Source of the DNA: CAZDOD01 sp964506935
GTDB lineage: Bacteria; Desulfobacterota; Zymogenia; Zymogenales; Zymogenaceae
NCBI GenBank assembly: GCA_964506935.1
Contig: CAZDOD010000001.1
Span: forward strand, 1-46,673
DNA: 46,673 bases
Reading direction: 5' to 3'
Shown: positions 7,589 to 16,431 of the stretch, piece after piece
How the letters are laid out: each line of letters opens with the position of its first letter
Position numbering within the stretch: position 1 is the first letter of the stretch
Program-made: the position numbers and the translations under genes
Notes under the pieces: model-generated
The model's input: the letters and a program-made list of their open reading frames with translations, nothing else
Told to the model about the DNA's origin: nothing
Databases searched by the model: none

Positions 7589-8365
7589 ATGCTTAAAAGT
7601 GTGAGGGAGGCCGCGAAGTTGATATTCTTCTCTGGGAGCACACTAGCGCTTACGGGTGCGGGGGTCTCGACCGAGAGCGGCATACCCGACTTCAGGAGCC
7701 CAAAGAGCCTTTTGTGGGAGAGGATCCATTCATATCAATTCATGCCGATCGAGGCCTATGTCGACGGGGACTTCAATTACATCGAGATATTCTACAAATA
7801 CTGGTTCCCGCTGCTACTACCTATGATTTACTCCGAACCCAATATAAATCACTATTTTTTGTTGAGGCTTGAGGCGTGGGGGCTCCTTTCTGATGTTGTA
7901 ACGCAAAACACCGACGGCCTTCACAAAAAGGCCGGGAGCTCGAATGTCTTTGAGATACACGGAAATGTCGGTAGGGGGCGCTGCACCAGGTGTGCAAAAA
8001 AATATCCGATAGAATTCGTCATCGAAGAAATAGAGGCCCTGAATATCCCCCCGGCGTGTAGTGAGTGCGGCGGAATCGTCGGGCCCGATATTGTGTTTGC
8101 CTTTGAGAGGACTCCGGATTATGATGAGGGATTGAAACGTGCGGTCGAGTCCGAAGTCCTCTTGGTCATGGGGTCGTCGCTTCTGGTCGACCACGTAAAG
8201 GAGGTAGTCCTAGGCTGCATCGAGGGGGGAGGAAAGCTCATAATCATCAATTCCCAGCCGACCCCCTTTGACGCCGCCGCCGAGAAGGGGGGAGGGGTGG
8301 TGATAAGGGAGAGGCTCTCTTCGGTCGTGTTTACGCTCTGGGAGCATCTATCGAGATATTTTTGA
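7589..8365 (+). CDS. Sir2-family NAD-dependent protein deacylase
   Basis: NAD-dependent lysine deacylase of the sirtuin family, cytoplasmic. Seen: the NAD-binding TGAGVSTESGIPDFRS (22-37), TQNTDGLH with Asn107 and Asp109, the catalytic base in FEIHGNV (His124), and a zinc module with Cys132, Cys135, Cys157 and Cys160. Odd: the family motif after the zinc module usually reads like RPxVVxFGE; here it is IVGPDIVFAFERTP, with Gly for Arg and the FGE changed to AFE. 258 residues is normal. The next gene begins 28 bases downstream on the same strand, so co-transcription with an acyltransferase is likely. Activity (deacetylase or longer-chain deacylase) cannot be told. Confidence 0.88.
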   Translation: MLKSVREAAKLIFFSGSTLALTGAGVSTESGIPDFRSPKSLLWERIHSYQFMPIEAYVDGDFNYIEIFYKYWFPLLLPMIYSEPNINHYFLLRLEAWGLLSDVVTQNTDGLHKKAGSSNVFEIHGNVGRGRCTRCAKKYPIEFVIEEIEALNIPPACSECGGIVGPDIVFAFERTPDYDEGLKRAVESEVLLVMGSSLLVDHVKEVVLGCIEGGGKLIIINSQPTPFDAAAEKGGGVVIRERLSSVVFTLWEHLSRYF

Positions 8366-8393
8366 TATTGGGTTATTTTCGGATATCCAAAAA

Positions 8394-9110
8394 ATGGGAA
8401 GAATATCGTCATATCTGTTTACGAAGGATTGCCTGAAATACGACCTCAGGGAGCTTTTGAGGTGGCCCATTGATTTTCTTTTAAATCACATTATCTTCCC
8501 GAGGCGCTCGTGGTATGCGGCGGCCCTGAGGGGGATAATCATTAACATGATTTCGGGGCAGGGCGGCGTATCCTTCGTTTACAAGAACGTCCGCGTTAGT
8601 TCCTACAGGGACTTGAAACTAGGAAAAGACGCCGTAATCGAGGAGGGGGTGGTCATTGACGGCCCGCTCACGATGGGGGAACTCTGTGTCCTCGGCACAA
8701 AGGCCTCGATCGAGGGCCCCGTGACGATGAAATACGGTTCGAGCATGAGGGATGGGTGTGTCGCGATAAAGCATACCACCCTCGAAGAATGGGTGGGTAT
8801 CTCATCCAATGTCCATTTTATTACCTTCACCCACGATATCGGCGACATAACAAGGAGGGTCGGGACGATAAAATACAAGCCGATCCTTGTGAAAGCCGGG
8901 ACGTGGATAGGGACAGACACGACGGTCCTACCCGGCGTCACCATCGGCAAGGGATGCGTCATCGGCGCGAGGTCGCTGGTCACAAAGGACGTACCCGATA
9001 ATTCCCTTGCGTTAGGGGCGCCGGCCAAGGTCATAAGGAAGCTGGGACCAGATGTCGGTGGCGGGCTGCCACCGGAGTATGATAAGGTCTGGCGCTTCGA
9101 GAAGTGGTAG
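8394..9110 (+). CDS. Left-handed beta-helix (hexapeptide) acyltransferase
   Basis: Acyltransferase of the LbetaH superfamily, acceptor unknown. Seen: an N-terminal stretch with a weakly hydrophobic WPIDFLLNHIIFP region (about 24-36), then repeated hexapeptide turns from about 60 to 220, including the catalytic-His region FITFTHDIGD (TH in most family members), WIGTDTTVLPGVTIGKGCVIGARSLV and the closing ALGAPAKVIRKL. 238 residues. No Shine-Dalgarno is obvious in front of the ATG; a family-wise similar start might lie a little downstream. Paired with the Sir2 gene, but a functional link is not shown. Confidence 0.75.
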   Translation: MGRISSYLFTKDCLKYDLRELLRWPIDFLLNHIIFPRRSWYAAALRGIIINMISGQGGVSFVYKNVRVSSYRDLKLGKDAVIEEGVVIDGPLTMGELCVLGTKASIEGPVTMKYGSSMRDGCVAIKHTTLEEWVGISSNVHFITFTHDIGDITRRVGTIKYKPILVKAGTWIGTDTTVLPGVTIGKGCVIGARSLVTKDVPDNSLALGAPAKVIRKLGPDVGGGLPPEYDKVWRFEKW

Positions 9111-9199
9111 GGGGGGTTGTGGGGGAGGGGAGTTTTTTAGAGAGGAAACTATAGATAAGCTATTCTATTCGTATTTAGAGTGGGCTTCTACATTTACGA

Positions 9200-10345
9200 T
9201 CATTCCTTCCTCATAATCACCATCACCTCCATCGGGACTAGCCCAGCGCATGTCATCTCCTGATATAAATACGGGTGTGTCTCTTCGATAGCGAGTCCCG
9301 CGGCATCGGCCATCTCTTCTAACCTCTTTTCCGAGAAAAAATTGATATGGAGTAGAAACGGAAATGTGATGCCGTCCTCCTCCTCCATGACCTTCTGCCT
9401 TATGCCGTTTGCGTTGGTCGGGACGGTGAGCAGGACCCTTCCCCCCTTCCTTATCGCTCCCGCTACGTTTTTTAGGACGGCCTTGGGGTTCGTGGTGTGT
9501 TCGAGGACGTCGGTCATGATCGCCCCGTCGAAAGGCCCGAACCCTTTAGGGAGGTCGGTTAAGTCCCCCGACCTGAAGTTGATCTCGCCGCCTGTGAGTT
9601 TCGGTATCAGGCCCCTATCCAGCTTCTGGCCGAATACCCCGGATTCCCTGTCGATGAGATCCAAGAGTTTATTAAAAAAATCAACATTCGACGCCGCCGT
9701 TTCGCAGATCGCCTTCGCCCTTTTCGCCCTCAATGTGGAAAAGTCGATATATGTAACTGGCCCTCTGACCGAGACGATGAGCCCGGCAAAGCCCGAGCCT
9801 CCGCCGGCATCGAGGATGTGACCCCCCCAGCCTTTGATTTTGGGCCAGACCCTTTCGAGAAAAGACGATTCGCCGCCCGATGAAAACCCCATGAGATAGA
9901 CGATCGAATAGAGGAAAGAGAGGATGGGACCAGTGATCTCCTCTAAAAAAACATTCTTGAAGGCGTTTCTCATCTCAACCGATTCCTTCATCAGGCCTAT
10001 CAGATTTTTCGTGTCACTCGTCCCGGCCTCGTCAAAAATCCTCCTTTGGCCCTCTTCCGAGAATAGGGAAAATATCTTTTTTACTATATAGGGATAGATC
10101 AGTGAATGCCTCTCGTTGTAGGAGAGGATGAATTCTTTTTGACTCTGTATCTCGTTTAGGATTTCATAGTAGAAAAACGAGTCCTTTATCCCATTTACTT
10201 TATCGGTCGTAAGCGAAAACTCCCAAAAATCTGCGAGGGATTTCGGGTCGTCTTTGCCCTTCAGGGCGAAATTTTCCCTGATATTTTGCGGGAGGTTTTT
10301 GAAGTAGGCGAAGAGGATATCTCTTATTTCAAAGTAGTGATCCAT
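9200..10345 (-). CDS. Class I SAM-dependent methyltransferase
   Basis: Seen: about 170 N-terminal residues with no recognised motif (helical, charged), then a Rossmann methyltransferase domain (about 172-340) with the SAM motif ILDAGGGSGFAGL, an acidic post-motif YIDFS, motif IV-like GAIMTDVLEH and motif VI-like RKGGRVLLTVPTN. 381 residues. The target is unknown; the extra N-terminal domain may recognise it. It is the last gene of the long minus-strand run, 6 bases after another methyltransferase gene. Confidence 0.75.
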   Translation of the reverse strand: MDHYFEIRDILFAYFKNLPQNIRENFALKGKDDPKSLADFWEFSLTTDKVNGIKDSFFYYEILNEIQSQKEFILSYNERHSLIYPYIVKKIFSLFSEEGQRRIFDEAGTSDTKNLIGLMKESVEMRNAFKNVFLEEITGPILSFLYSIVYLMGFSSGGESSFLERVWPKIKGWGGHILDAGGGSGFAGLIVSVRGPVTYIDFSTLRAKRAKAICETAASNVDFFNKLLDLIDRESGVFGQKLDRGLIPKLTGGEINFRSGDLTDLPKGFGPFDGAIMTDVLEHTTNPKAVLKNVAGAIRKGGRVLLTVPTNANGIRQKVMEEEDGITFPFLLHINFFSEKRLEEMADAAGLAIEETHPYLYQEMTCAGLVPMEVMVIMRKE

Positions 10346-10351
10346 AAAAAA

Positions 10352-11245
10352 CTATTTCTTTAGGGATATGACGGCCTGAAAGTAAAGGGTCTCCGGGACT
10401 ATCTTTTTTAATATCCCCTTGTCGAGGCGGGTCAAGATCCGAACTAACTTATCCGAGAGGAATTTTATCGGCCGGATGTTTCTCAAGGGGTGAAAGAACC
10501 ATTTTGTGAGGTTTCCGAGAAAGCCGTAGGTCTTAACCGAGGCCACTGAGAAAGGGATGTCGCCCAGCATGGTCCTTAGCTCCTTTGGGGCGAATGTCGT
10601 GAGGTCGGGCGGGGCGTCGAGACGCTCGACAAACTCCTCCTCGACAATCCAGATCGGCTTTTTGCCCTTCAGCCTCTCCTTTATGCCGAGCGGAATCCCC
10701 CACGTCAGGCGCATGGCCTTGAAACACAGGGCGGTGCCGTATTTTGTCGGCTCAAAAACGAGCGCCCTGCCATTCGGGGCAAGTAGCCTATACACCTCCC
10801 GAAGGACATCTTGTGGATTCGGAACGTGGTGGAGGATTGCGTGGCACGTGATAAAGTCAAAGCTTCCGTCCCTGTATGGGAGCCTTGATGCATCAGACAG
10901 GGTCAGGATGACCCTCTCCGCATCACCCCCCGCATTTTTTGCGTTGTCACGGCAGACCCTAAGCATCCCTATCGATATGTCCGATCCGTGGGCGACTCCC
11001 ACTCCGTCATAGAGCGACAGGTTGACGATGGCCGCGCCGGTGCCGCAACCGATATCGAGGTATCTATTGATATCCCCCAACCCCCCTCCGAGGTAGTGAC
11101 TGTATTCTCCGACTATTTTTTCCATCTCGGCTTTGCCATATTCCTTCCCCCACTTCCAGTCATAGATCTTCGCATCGAATTCATCGTGAAAGACAATGTT
11201 CGATTCCGTGACCTCCTCGTCGGTATATTTTCTCTTTTCGGTCAT
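10352..11245 (-). CDS. Class I SAM-dependent methyltransferase (methyltransferase type 11)
   Basis: Small-molecule type methyltransferase. Seen: YLDIGCGTGAAIVNL (motif I), SDISIGML (motif II), DFITCHAILHHVPNP and LLAPNGRALVFEP, the standard UbiE/type 11 set, followed by ~110 residues resembling the lid region of sugar or lipid methyltransferases. I chose the ATG at 11243-11245, with GAG six bases upstream; a GTG at 11258-11260 directly after the histidine kinase stop would add five residues. 297 residues. Substrate unknown. Confidence 0.78.
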   Translation of the reverse strand: MTEKRKYTDEEVTESNIVFHDEFDAKIYDWKWGKEYGKAEMEKIVGEYSHYLGGGLGDINRYLDIGCGTGAAIVNLSLYDGVGVAHGSDISIGMLRVCRDNAKNAGGDAERVILTLSDASRLPYRDGSFDFITCHAILHHVPNPQDVLREVYRLLAPNGRALVFEPTKYGTALCFKAMRLTWGIPLGIKERLKGKKPIWIVEEEFVERLDAPPDLTTFAPKELRTMLGDIPFSVASVKTYGFLGNLTKWFFHPLRNIRPIKFLSDKLVRILTRLDKGILKKIVPETLYFQAVISLKK

Positions 11246-11260
11246 ATTAATCTCAAACAC

Positions 11261-13939
11261 CTATGCATGGGCTTTTGATGTATCTTGGTTTGCCTGTTTT
11301 ACTGGGAGCTCGACGACAAATGTGACTCCGCCTTCCTTCCTGTTTATGATGTCGATATTACCCCCGTGGCTCGTTATGATCTTGTGGGTTATGGTGAGCC
11401 CCAATCCCGTTCCCGCCTTCTTGGTGGTGAAAAATGGCCTGAAGATATTTCCGATGAGTTCGAGAGGGATTCCCGCCCCCGTATCGCTCACCTCGACCCT
11501 GACAAAAGAAACACCGAGGATATCAAAAAGGGAGGTCGTGATCTTTAATGTGCCGCCGCCTTCCATCGCCTGAAGGGCGTTTAGAAAGAGGTTCAAAAAA
11601 ACCTGTTGTAGTTGAGCGGGATCCGCCTCTATGTTCGGCAAAAGATCATCGAGCTCAGTATCAAGCCTGATTCTGTTCGCCACAAGATCATCCCTCACGA
11701 GGTTTAAGGTGTCCCTGATGACTCTGTTCAGATCCACCTCGGTGATGCTCGGCGGTATATCCTTGGGGAGGGAGAGGATATTCGACAGCGTGTTTTCGAG
11801 TTTTTGGACCTCTTTTGTGACGATGTCGCTGTACATTTTGATTTTTGCGTCTTTGGGTGTCAGGTTGGATATCTTACGCGCAAAGCCCCCGATCGATACA
11901 AGTGGGTTTCTTATCTCGTGGGCGACTTCGGCCGCCATTTCTCCAAGGCCCACAAGCTTGGCCTGTTGGAGGAGTTTGATCTGGGCCGCCCTGAGCTCCC
12001 TGTTTATCCTCTCCTGATTGGTATAGAGGATCGAGTTCTGGATGGCGAGGCCGGCCTGATTAGCGAAGGCCGACAGCAAGGCGATGTCATCCTCCATAAT
12101 CGGTTTTTTATTGAAGATATTGTCCACCAGGATGGCACCAAGAGGTCTCCCCATGACGACTATGGGGACTACGGCGAAGACCTCCTCACCCATAAGGAGC
12201 CTCAGCATACGCTTGTCGACGTTGGGATTGGCCCTCGCGTCAGTTACGATTATCGGCCTGTTTTCCATAATCGACCTGATGACCACATCATCTCGCCTGC
12301 TCAGTGGAATCTTTATCTTCCTCACGGCCCTGATCTGAATGGCTTCGTATGACGCCTGTTCATCAAAATCCCTGTCTACAAGATCGAAAAGGCTCAGCTC
12401 CTGTCGGTCGAGCTCACTCCATATCTTCCCCGCCTCATCGGCGTTCAGCGGGCCGACCCCCATCCTCCCGACTATTGCATTTTCCTCCTCATCGACAAGG
12501 AAGAGGGCCGCGCGGTTGAAGCCGAAGCTCTCTCCCATCGTGACGGCGGTCAGGACGATATATAGAAGTTTGTCGAGCTTTATTGTGGTAAGGAGTGCGC
12601 GGGAGATATCGGATAAAACGGTCAATTCCTGCACCTTTATATCCTTCTCCTTTGCGAGGGTCTCGGCCCTCTCAAGTGTAATGGCGTGCTCAAGAGCCAT
12701 TCCGATAAGGCTGCCTATCGATGTGAGTAGATTTATATCCTGGGACGATGATGCACTCAGATTGTAACCGCCCACCGACATCGTTCCGAGTGTGAGCGAT
12801 TTTGATCTTAAGGGGACTATGATTGTCTGGGCGAGTCCGTCTTTCATGATCAGGATGTTCTTGTAGTCGTCACCATCATCCCTCCTGACAAGGTGGGGGA
12901 CTCCTGTTTTTAGGACTTTGCCGGAAACACTCCCCTCCAAAGGGAGGCGGTTGTATTGATTCTGGTAGTCCTCGGTGGTGCCGATCGTGGCCTTGAGTAC
13001 GAGATCTTGGGACTTCTCATCAAAGATCCTGATCACCCCGACGTCCATCCCCGTTACCTCGAGCACTTTTCTTAGGCTGATATTTAATAGTTCATCGATC
13101 TCGATCGATTCCGACAGAGTCTTTGAAACGGCATAGAGGGCCAAGAGCTCGCGGTTTATATGCAGGAGTTCTGCGTGCATCTCTACCTCATCGGAGATGT
13201 CTCGTGTAGTCCAAACGATGGAGACCGGTTTTTCCGCCTCGTCGGTCATAATCGATGTCTTTGTCATCGCCCCGAACTCGCCCCCGCCTTTTCTCATGCC
13301 CGTGATCTGTCCTTCCCACCAACCACTCGTCTTCGTGATCTCGATAGTCTCCTTTGAGAGCCTCCCGGATTCTTTCGTGGCAAATAGAATCGAGATCCTA
13401 TTCCCCAAGAGATCTCCCTTGGTATAGCCGAATATTTTTCCCGCGGTTGGATTGGCGTATATGATCTTCCCGTCTGTGTCTGTGACGACGATTCCCTCCC
13501 TTATGTCGTCAAAGACCCACTCCGGAGTTTTTCTCATTTTTGTTTTGGCCGATTTCTCGGTTCTATAGGTGAAATTGGAAAAATCGGAGATATCCCTAAA
13601 CATGAAGAGGCATCCAGTGGGACTGTCTTTTTTCCCCAATATCGGCGAGTAGGAGAGCAGTATCTTTATCTCCCTTCCAAATTTCGCTTGGATTTTTGTT
13701 TCAAAGAAGGAGGATTTGTTATGACCTATATCTTTGAGAGTTCTTTTTAAGCCGACGTTTCCCGTGTCCGTAAAGAATCTGGAGAGGGGGAGTCCAAGGG
13801 CCTCGCTTGATGAGTATCCCAGGGCCCTCTCCGAAGCGAGATTGATATAGAGGACAAAGCCCTCCAGGTCCGCTATTATTACGGGCTCCGGAAACGAATA
13901 AAAGACGTTTTTTATTTCGGAAGGCAAAAAATGAGACAT
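11261..13939 (-). CDS. Soluble PAS-PAS-GAF-GAF sensor histidine kinase
   Basis: Large cytoplasmic sensor kinase. Domains in order: PAS (about 10-120), PAS (about 140-255, with IREGIVVTDTDGKIIYAN), GAF (about 280-420), GAF (about 440-640), HisKA dimerisation with the phosphoacceptor His674 in VAHEIRNPL, and HATPase_c (about 765-882) with the N box QVFLNLFLNALQAM, DTGAGIP and GTGLGLTI boxes. No transmembrane segment and no receiver domain. No response regulator is adjacent. It lies 15 bases after glgA in the glucan operon, which suggests but does not prove a link to energy or carbon storage signals. Confidence 0.93.
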   Translation of the reverse strand: MSHFLPSEIKNVFYSFPEPVIIADLEGFVLYINLASERALGYSSSEALGLPLSRFFTDTGNVGLKRTLKDIGHNKSSFFETKIQAKFGREIKILLSYSPILGKKDSPTGCLFMFRDISDFSNFTYRTEKSAKTKMRKTPEWVFDDIREGIVVTDTDGKIIYANPTAGKIFGYTKGDLLGNRISILFATKESGRLSKETIEITKTSGWWEGQITGMRKGGGEFGAMTKTSIMTDEAEKPVSIVWTTRDISDEVEMHAELLHINRELLALYAVSKTLSESIEIDELLNISLRKVLEVTGMDVGVIRIFDEKSQDLVLKATIGTTEDYQNQYNRLPLEGSVSGKVLKTGVPHLVRRDDGDDYKNILIMKDGLAQTIIVPLRSKSLTLGTMSVGGYNLSASSSQDINLLTSIGSLIGMALEHAITLERAETLAKEKDIKVQELTVLSDISRALLTTIKLDKLLYIVLTAVTMGESFGFNRAALFLVDEEENAIVGRMGVGPLNADEAGKIWSELDRQELSLFDLVDRDFDEQASYEAIQIRAVRKIKIPLSRRDDVVIRSIMENRPIIVTDARANPNVDKRMLRLLMGEEVFAVVPIVVMGRPLGAILVDNIFNKKPIMEDDIALLSAFANQAGLAIQNSILYTNQERINRELRAAQIKLLQQAKLVGLGEMAAEVAHEIRNPLVSIGGFARKISNLTPKDAKIKMYSDIVTKEVQKLENTLSNILSLPKDIPPSITEVDLNRVIRDTLNLVRDDLVANRIRLDTELDDLLPNIEADPAQLQQVFLNLFLNALQAMEGGGTLKITTSLFDILGVSFVRVEVSDTGAGIPLELIGNIFRPFFTTKKAGTGLGLTITHKIITSHGGNIDIINRKEGGVTFVVELPVKQANQDTSKAHA

Positions 13940-13954
13940 CTTTGAGGTCTTCTA

Positions 13955-15406
13955 TTAAAGCTTTTTCTTTAGGGCATCGGCGTATAGCTTCTCATATTTT
14001 TTGGCCGAGGCCTTCCATGAAAAATCCCGGGCCATGGCGTTTTTCATCATCTTTTCCCAGTGCTCTTTCTTTTTATATAAGGATACGGCCTTTTTTACGG
14101 CAGATGAGAGTGCCTTGGGAGTATATGGCCCGAATTTTACACCCGTGCCCGTCCCCTCATTTTCCGAGTAGTCCGTCACGGTGTCATCGAGCCCCCCCGT
14201 CGCCCTCACGACCGGTATGGTGCCGTATCGCATGCTCATCATCTGGTTGAGGCCACAGGGTTCGTAGCGGGAGGGCATGAGAAACATATCCGACCCCGCC
14301 TCGATTAGGTGGGCGATTTTCGGATCGAAGGTGAGTTTTATCCCGAGCTTTGTCGGATACTCCTTGCTGAGTTTTGTCAAAAGGTTGTGATAGCGCCGCT
14401 CTCCAGTCCCCAGAATGACCATCATGAGATCCATAGACATAATCTCACTTGCGGCCTCGGCCAAAATGTCGAAACCCTTCTGATCGGCGAGGCGTGATAT
14501 TATACCTATGAGGGGGACGTCGAGTTTTTCGGGGAGGTAAAAATCACCTAGGATTGCTCTCTTGTTCTCTATCTTTCCCAAAAGGTTGTCGGAACCGTAG
14601 TTCTTTACGATGAAGGTGTCGGTCTTGGGATTCCACTCGTCGGTATCGATGCCGTTTAGGATTCCATATAGGTCTTTTTTTCTCGCCCTCAAAACGCCAT
14701 CTAAGCCGAAGCCGTGTTCGGGCATTTGGATTTCCTTGGCATACTTTTCGCTGACGGTGTTGATGACATCGGCATAGACCATCCCGGCCTTCAAGAAATT
14801 TATCTTTCCGTAAAACTCTATCCCCTCGGGGGTGAAGTATTCCCACCCCACGCCGACGAGGGGCATATCGAGGTGCCAGAAAAGGCCCTGATAACCTATA
14901 TTGTGGACGGTCAGGACTGATGACGTTTCAGAAAACAGGGGATCATCTTTGTATGTTGATTTTAGATATAGGGGAATCAGTGCCGTCTGCCAGTCGTGGA
15001 CGTGTATGATGTCGGGCTTAAAATCCAGGAGCTTTAGCGCCGAAAGGACGCCCTTCGAGAAGAAGATGAACCTCGAGGCGTTGTCGGGAAAATCGCCGTC
15101 TTTGTTGCCGTAGAGATCGTCTCTGTTGTAGTACCCGTCGTTTTCAATAAATAGGGTCTTTATTTCGTTGTCGGTGTGGATAGACACACCTCCATCGACG
15201 GTCCCGTCAGCCATCGGTATTGAGATCTTCCCATCCAACCTTTCTGCCCTGATGTTTTTTTGTCCCACTATCTTGTATTTTGGGATGATGAGCCTCACGT
15301 CGTGGCCGAGGGCCGAGAGCTCCCTCGGAAGCGTGCCGGCGACGTCGGCCAGCCCCCCGGTCTTGGCGAATGGAACCGCCTCCGATGCTGCTATGACTAT
15401 CTTCAA
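13955..15406 (-). CDS. glgA: Glycogen synthase (GT5)
   Basis: Transfers glucose from ADP- or UDP-glucose to growing alpha-1,4-glucan. Seen: the sugar-nucleotide-binding KTGGLADV (15-22), HVHDWQTALIPLYLK, GIISRLADQKGFDIL and the C-terminal EPCGLNQMMSMRYGTIPVVRATGGL with the retaining-transferase E-x7-E arrangement. 483 residues, normal for GT5. The start is a TTG at 15404-15406 sharing TTGA with the galT stop, with GGGAG about 9 bases upstream. Its operon holds two kinds of glucan-remodelling GH57 enzyme and a branching enzyme, but no glgC. Confidence 0.94.
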   Translation of the reverse strand: MKIVIAASEAVPFAKTGGLADVAGTLPRELSALGHDVRLIIPKYKIVGQKNIRAERLDGKISIPMADGTVDGGVSIHTDNEIKTLFIENDGYYNRDDLYGNKDGDFPDNASRFIFFSKGVLSALKLLDFKPDIIHVHDWQTALIPLYLKSTYKDDPLFSETSSVLTVHNIGYQGLFWHLDMPLVGVGWEYFTPEGIEFYGKINFLKAGMVYADVINTVSEKYAKEIQMPEHGFGLDGVLRARKKDLYGILNGIDTDEWNPKTDTFIVKNYGSDNLLGKIENKRAILGDFYLPEKLDVPLIGIISRLADQKGFDILAEAASEIMSMDLMMVILGTGERRYHNLLTKLSKEYPTKLGIKLTFDPKIAHLIEAGSDMFLMPSRYEPCGLNQMMSMRYGTIPVVRATGGLDDTVTDYSENEGTGTGVKFGPYTPKALSSAVKKAVSLYKKKEHWEKMMKNAMARDFSWKASAKKYEKLYADALKKKL

Positions 15407-16413
15407 ATCTCTATCTCCCTCAAAAAGCGGGCGGCATCCTCAGGCGGCGTCGGATTTATGTAAAACCCGGAACCCCACTCGAATCCCGCCACCCTCGTCA
15501 ATCTCGGCATTAACTCGATGTGCCAGTGGTATAGGTGACTGACGTCTCCGAGGTGGGGATCGTTAAAGGGTGTTGTGTGGATCATGTAATTATATGGTGG
15601 ATTTCTCAGCGCCTTGTTGAGCCTCCTGATGACGTCTGCGAGTATCTCGGCCAAAGACTCATAGACCTCCCTCTTCCCCTCTTCAAAGTGGGGCATGTGT
15701 TCTTTTGGGATGATCCATGTCTCGAACGGGAAGCGGGGCGCATAGGGTGCGACGGCAATGAAGATTGGATTTTCCTTGACAAGCCGCTCCCTGTGGGAGA
15801 GCTCATGGTCTACGATATCGCAGAATATACATCGCTCCTTGTATGAGTAAAAACGCCTTGCCCCCTCGATCTCCCCGTTTACGGTCCTCGGCACCTCCGG
15901 CAGGGCAATGAGCTGGCTGTGTGAGTGTTCGAGGGAGGCACCCGCGATGCGCCCCTGGTTCTTGAAGACGAGGACAAATCGAAAGCGGATGTCCTTTTTC
16001 AAGTCCGCAATCCTATCGCGGTAGGCAACCATAACGTCGGTGATTCTGTCGGGGGACATATCTTCCAGGTTTTGGTTGTGGTCCGGGGTTTCGATTATGA
16101 CCTCGTGTGCCCCGACGCCGTTCATCATGTCGTAGATTCCCTCACCCCGCCTGTCCAAGTCTCCCTCCACCATGAGGGCGGGAAATTTGTTCGAGACGAC
16201 ACGCAGCGTCCATCCGGGGGTGTTGGGGGCGGTTCCGGGCTCGCGAAGGGCCATTATCTCCGGAGGGGTTTTGTCCTCATTTCCGGGATCGAATGGGCAA
16301 AAGCCACCCTTCCTCTCCTCAACCCTGTCCTCAAATGCCATCGGCCTCTTTCCCCTTTCAGTCGATATTATAACCCAGCGCTCGATGATGGGATCCTTTC
16401 TCAGTTCAGGCAA
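15403..16413 (-). CDS. GalT-family hexose-1-phosphate nucleotidyltransferase
   Basis: HIT-superfamily nucleotidyltransferase annotated in relatives as galactose-1-phosphate uridylyltransferase. Seen: the opening RKDPIIERWVIISTERGKRP, SNKFPAL, the active-site H163-S-H165-S-Q167 within LEHSHSQLIALP (second His is the expected nucleophile), a probable metal site (Cys39, Cys195, Cys198), and HWHIELMPRLTR. 336 residues. Start is a TTG at 16411-16413 preceded by AGGAGG at 8 bases. With no galactose gene nearby and glgA overlapping by 4 bases, an alternative is an ADP/UDP-glucose phosphorylase or adenylyltransferase serving glycogen metabolism, as is known for some plant GalT relatives. Confidence 0.85.
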   Translation of the reverse strand: MPELRKDPIIERWVIISTERGKRPMAFEDRVEERKGGFCPFDPGNEDKTPPEIMALREPGTAPNTPGWTLRVVSNKFPALMVEGDLDRRGEGIYDMMNGVGAHEVIIETPDHNQNLEDMSPDRITDVMVAYRDRIADLKKDIRFRFVLVFKNQGRIAGASLEHSHSQLIALPEVPRTVNGEIEGARRFYSYKERCIFCDIVDHELSHRERLVKENPIFIAVAPYAPRFPFETWIIPKEHMPHFEEGKREVYESLAEILADVIRRLNKALRNPPYNYMIHTTPFNDPHLGDVSHLYHWHIELMPRLTRVAGFEWGSGFYINPTPPEDAARFLREIEI

Positions 16414-16431
16414 AAGATATCCTCCTTTTTC

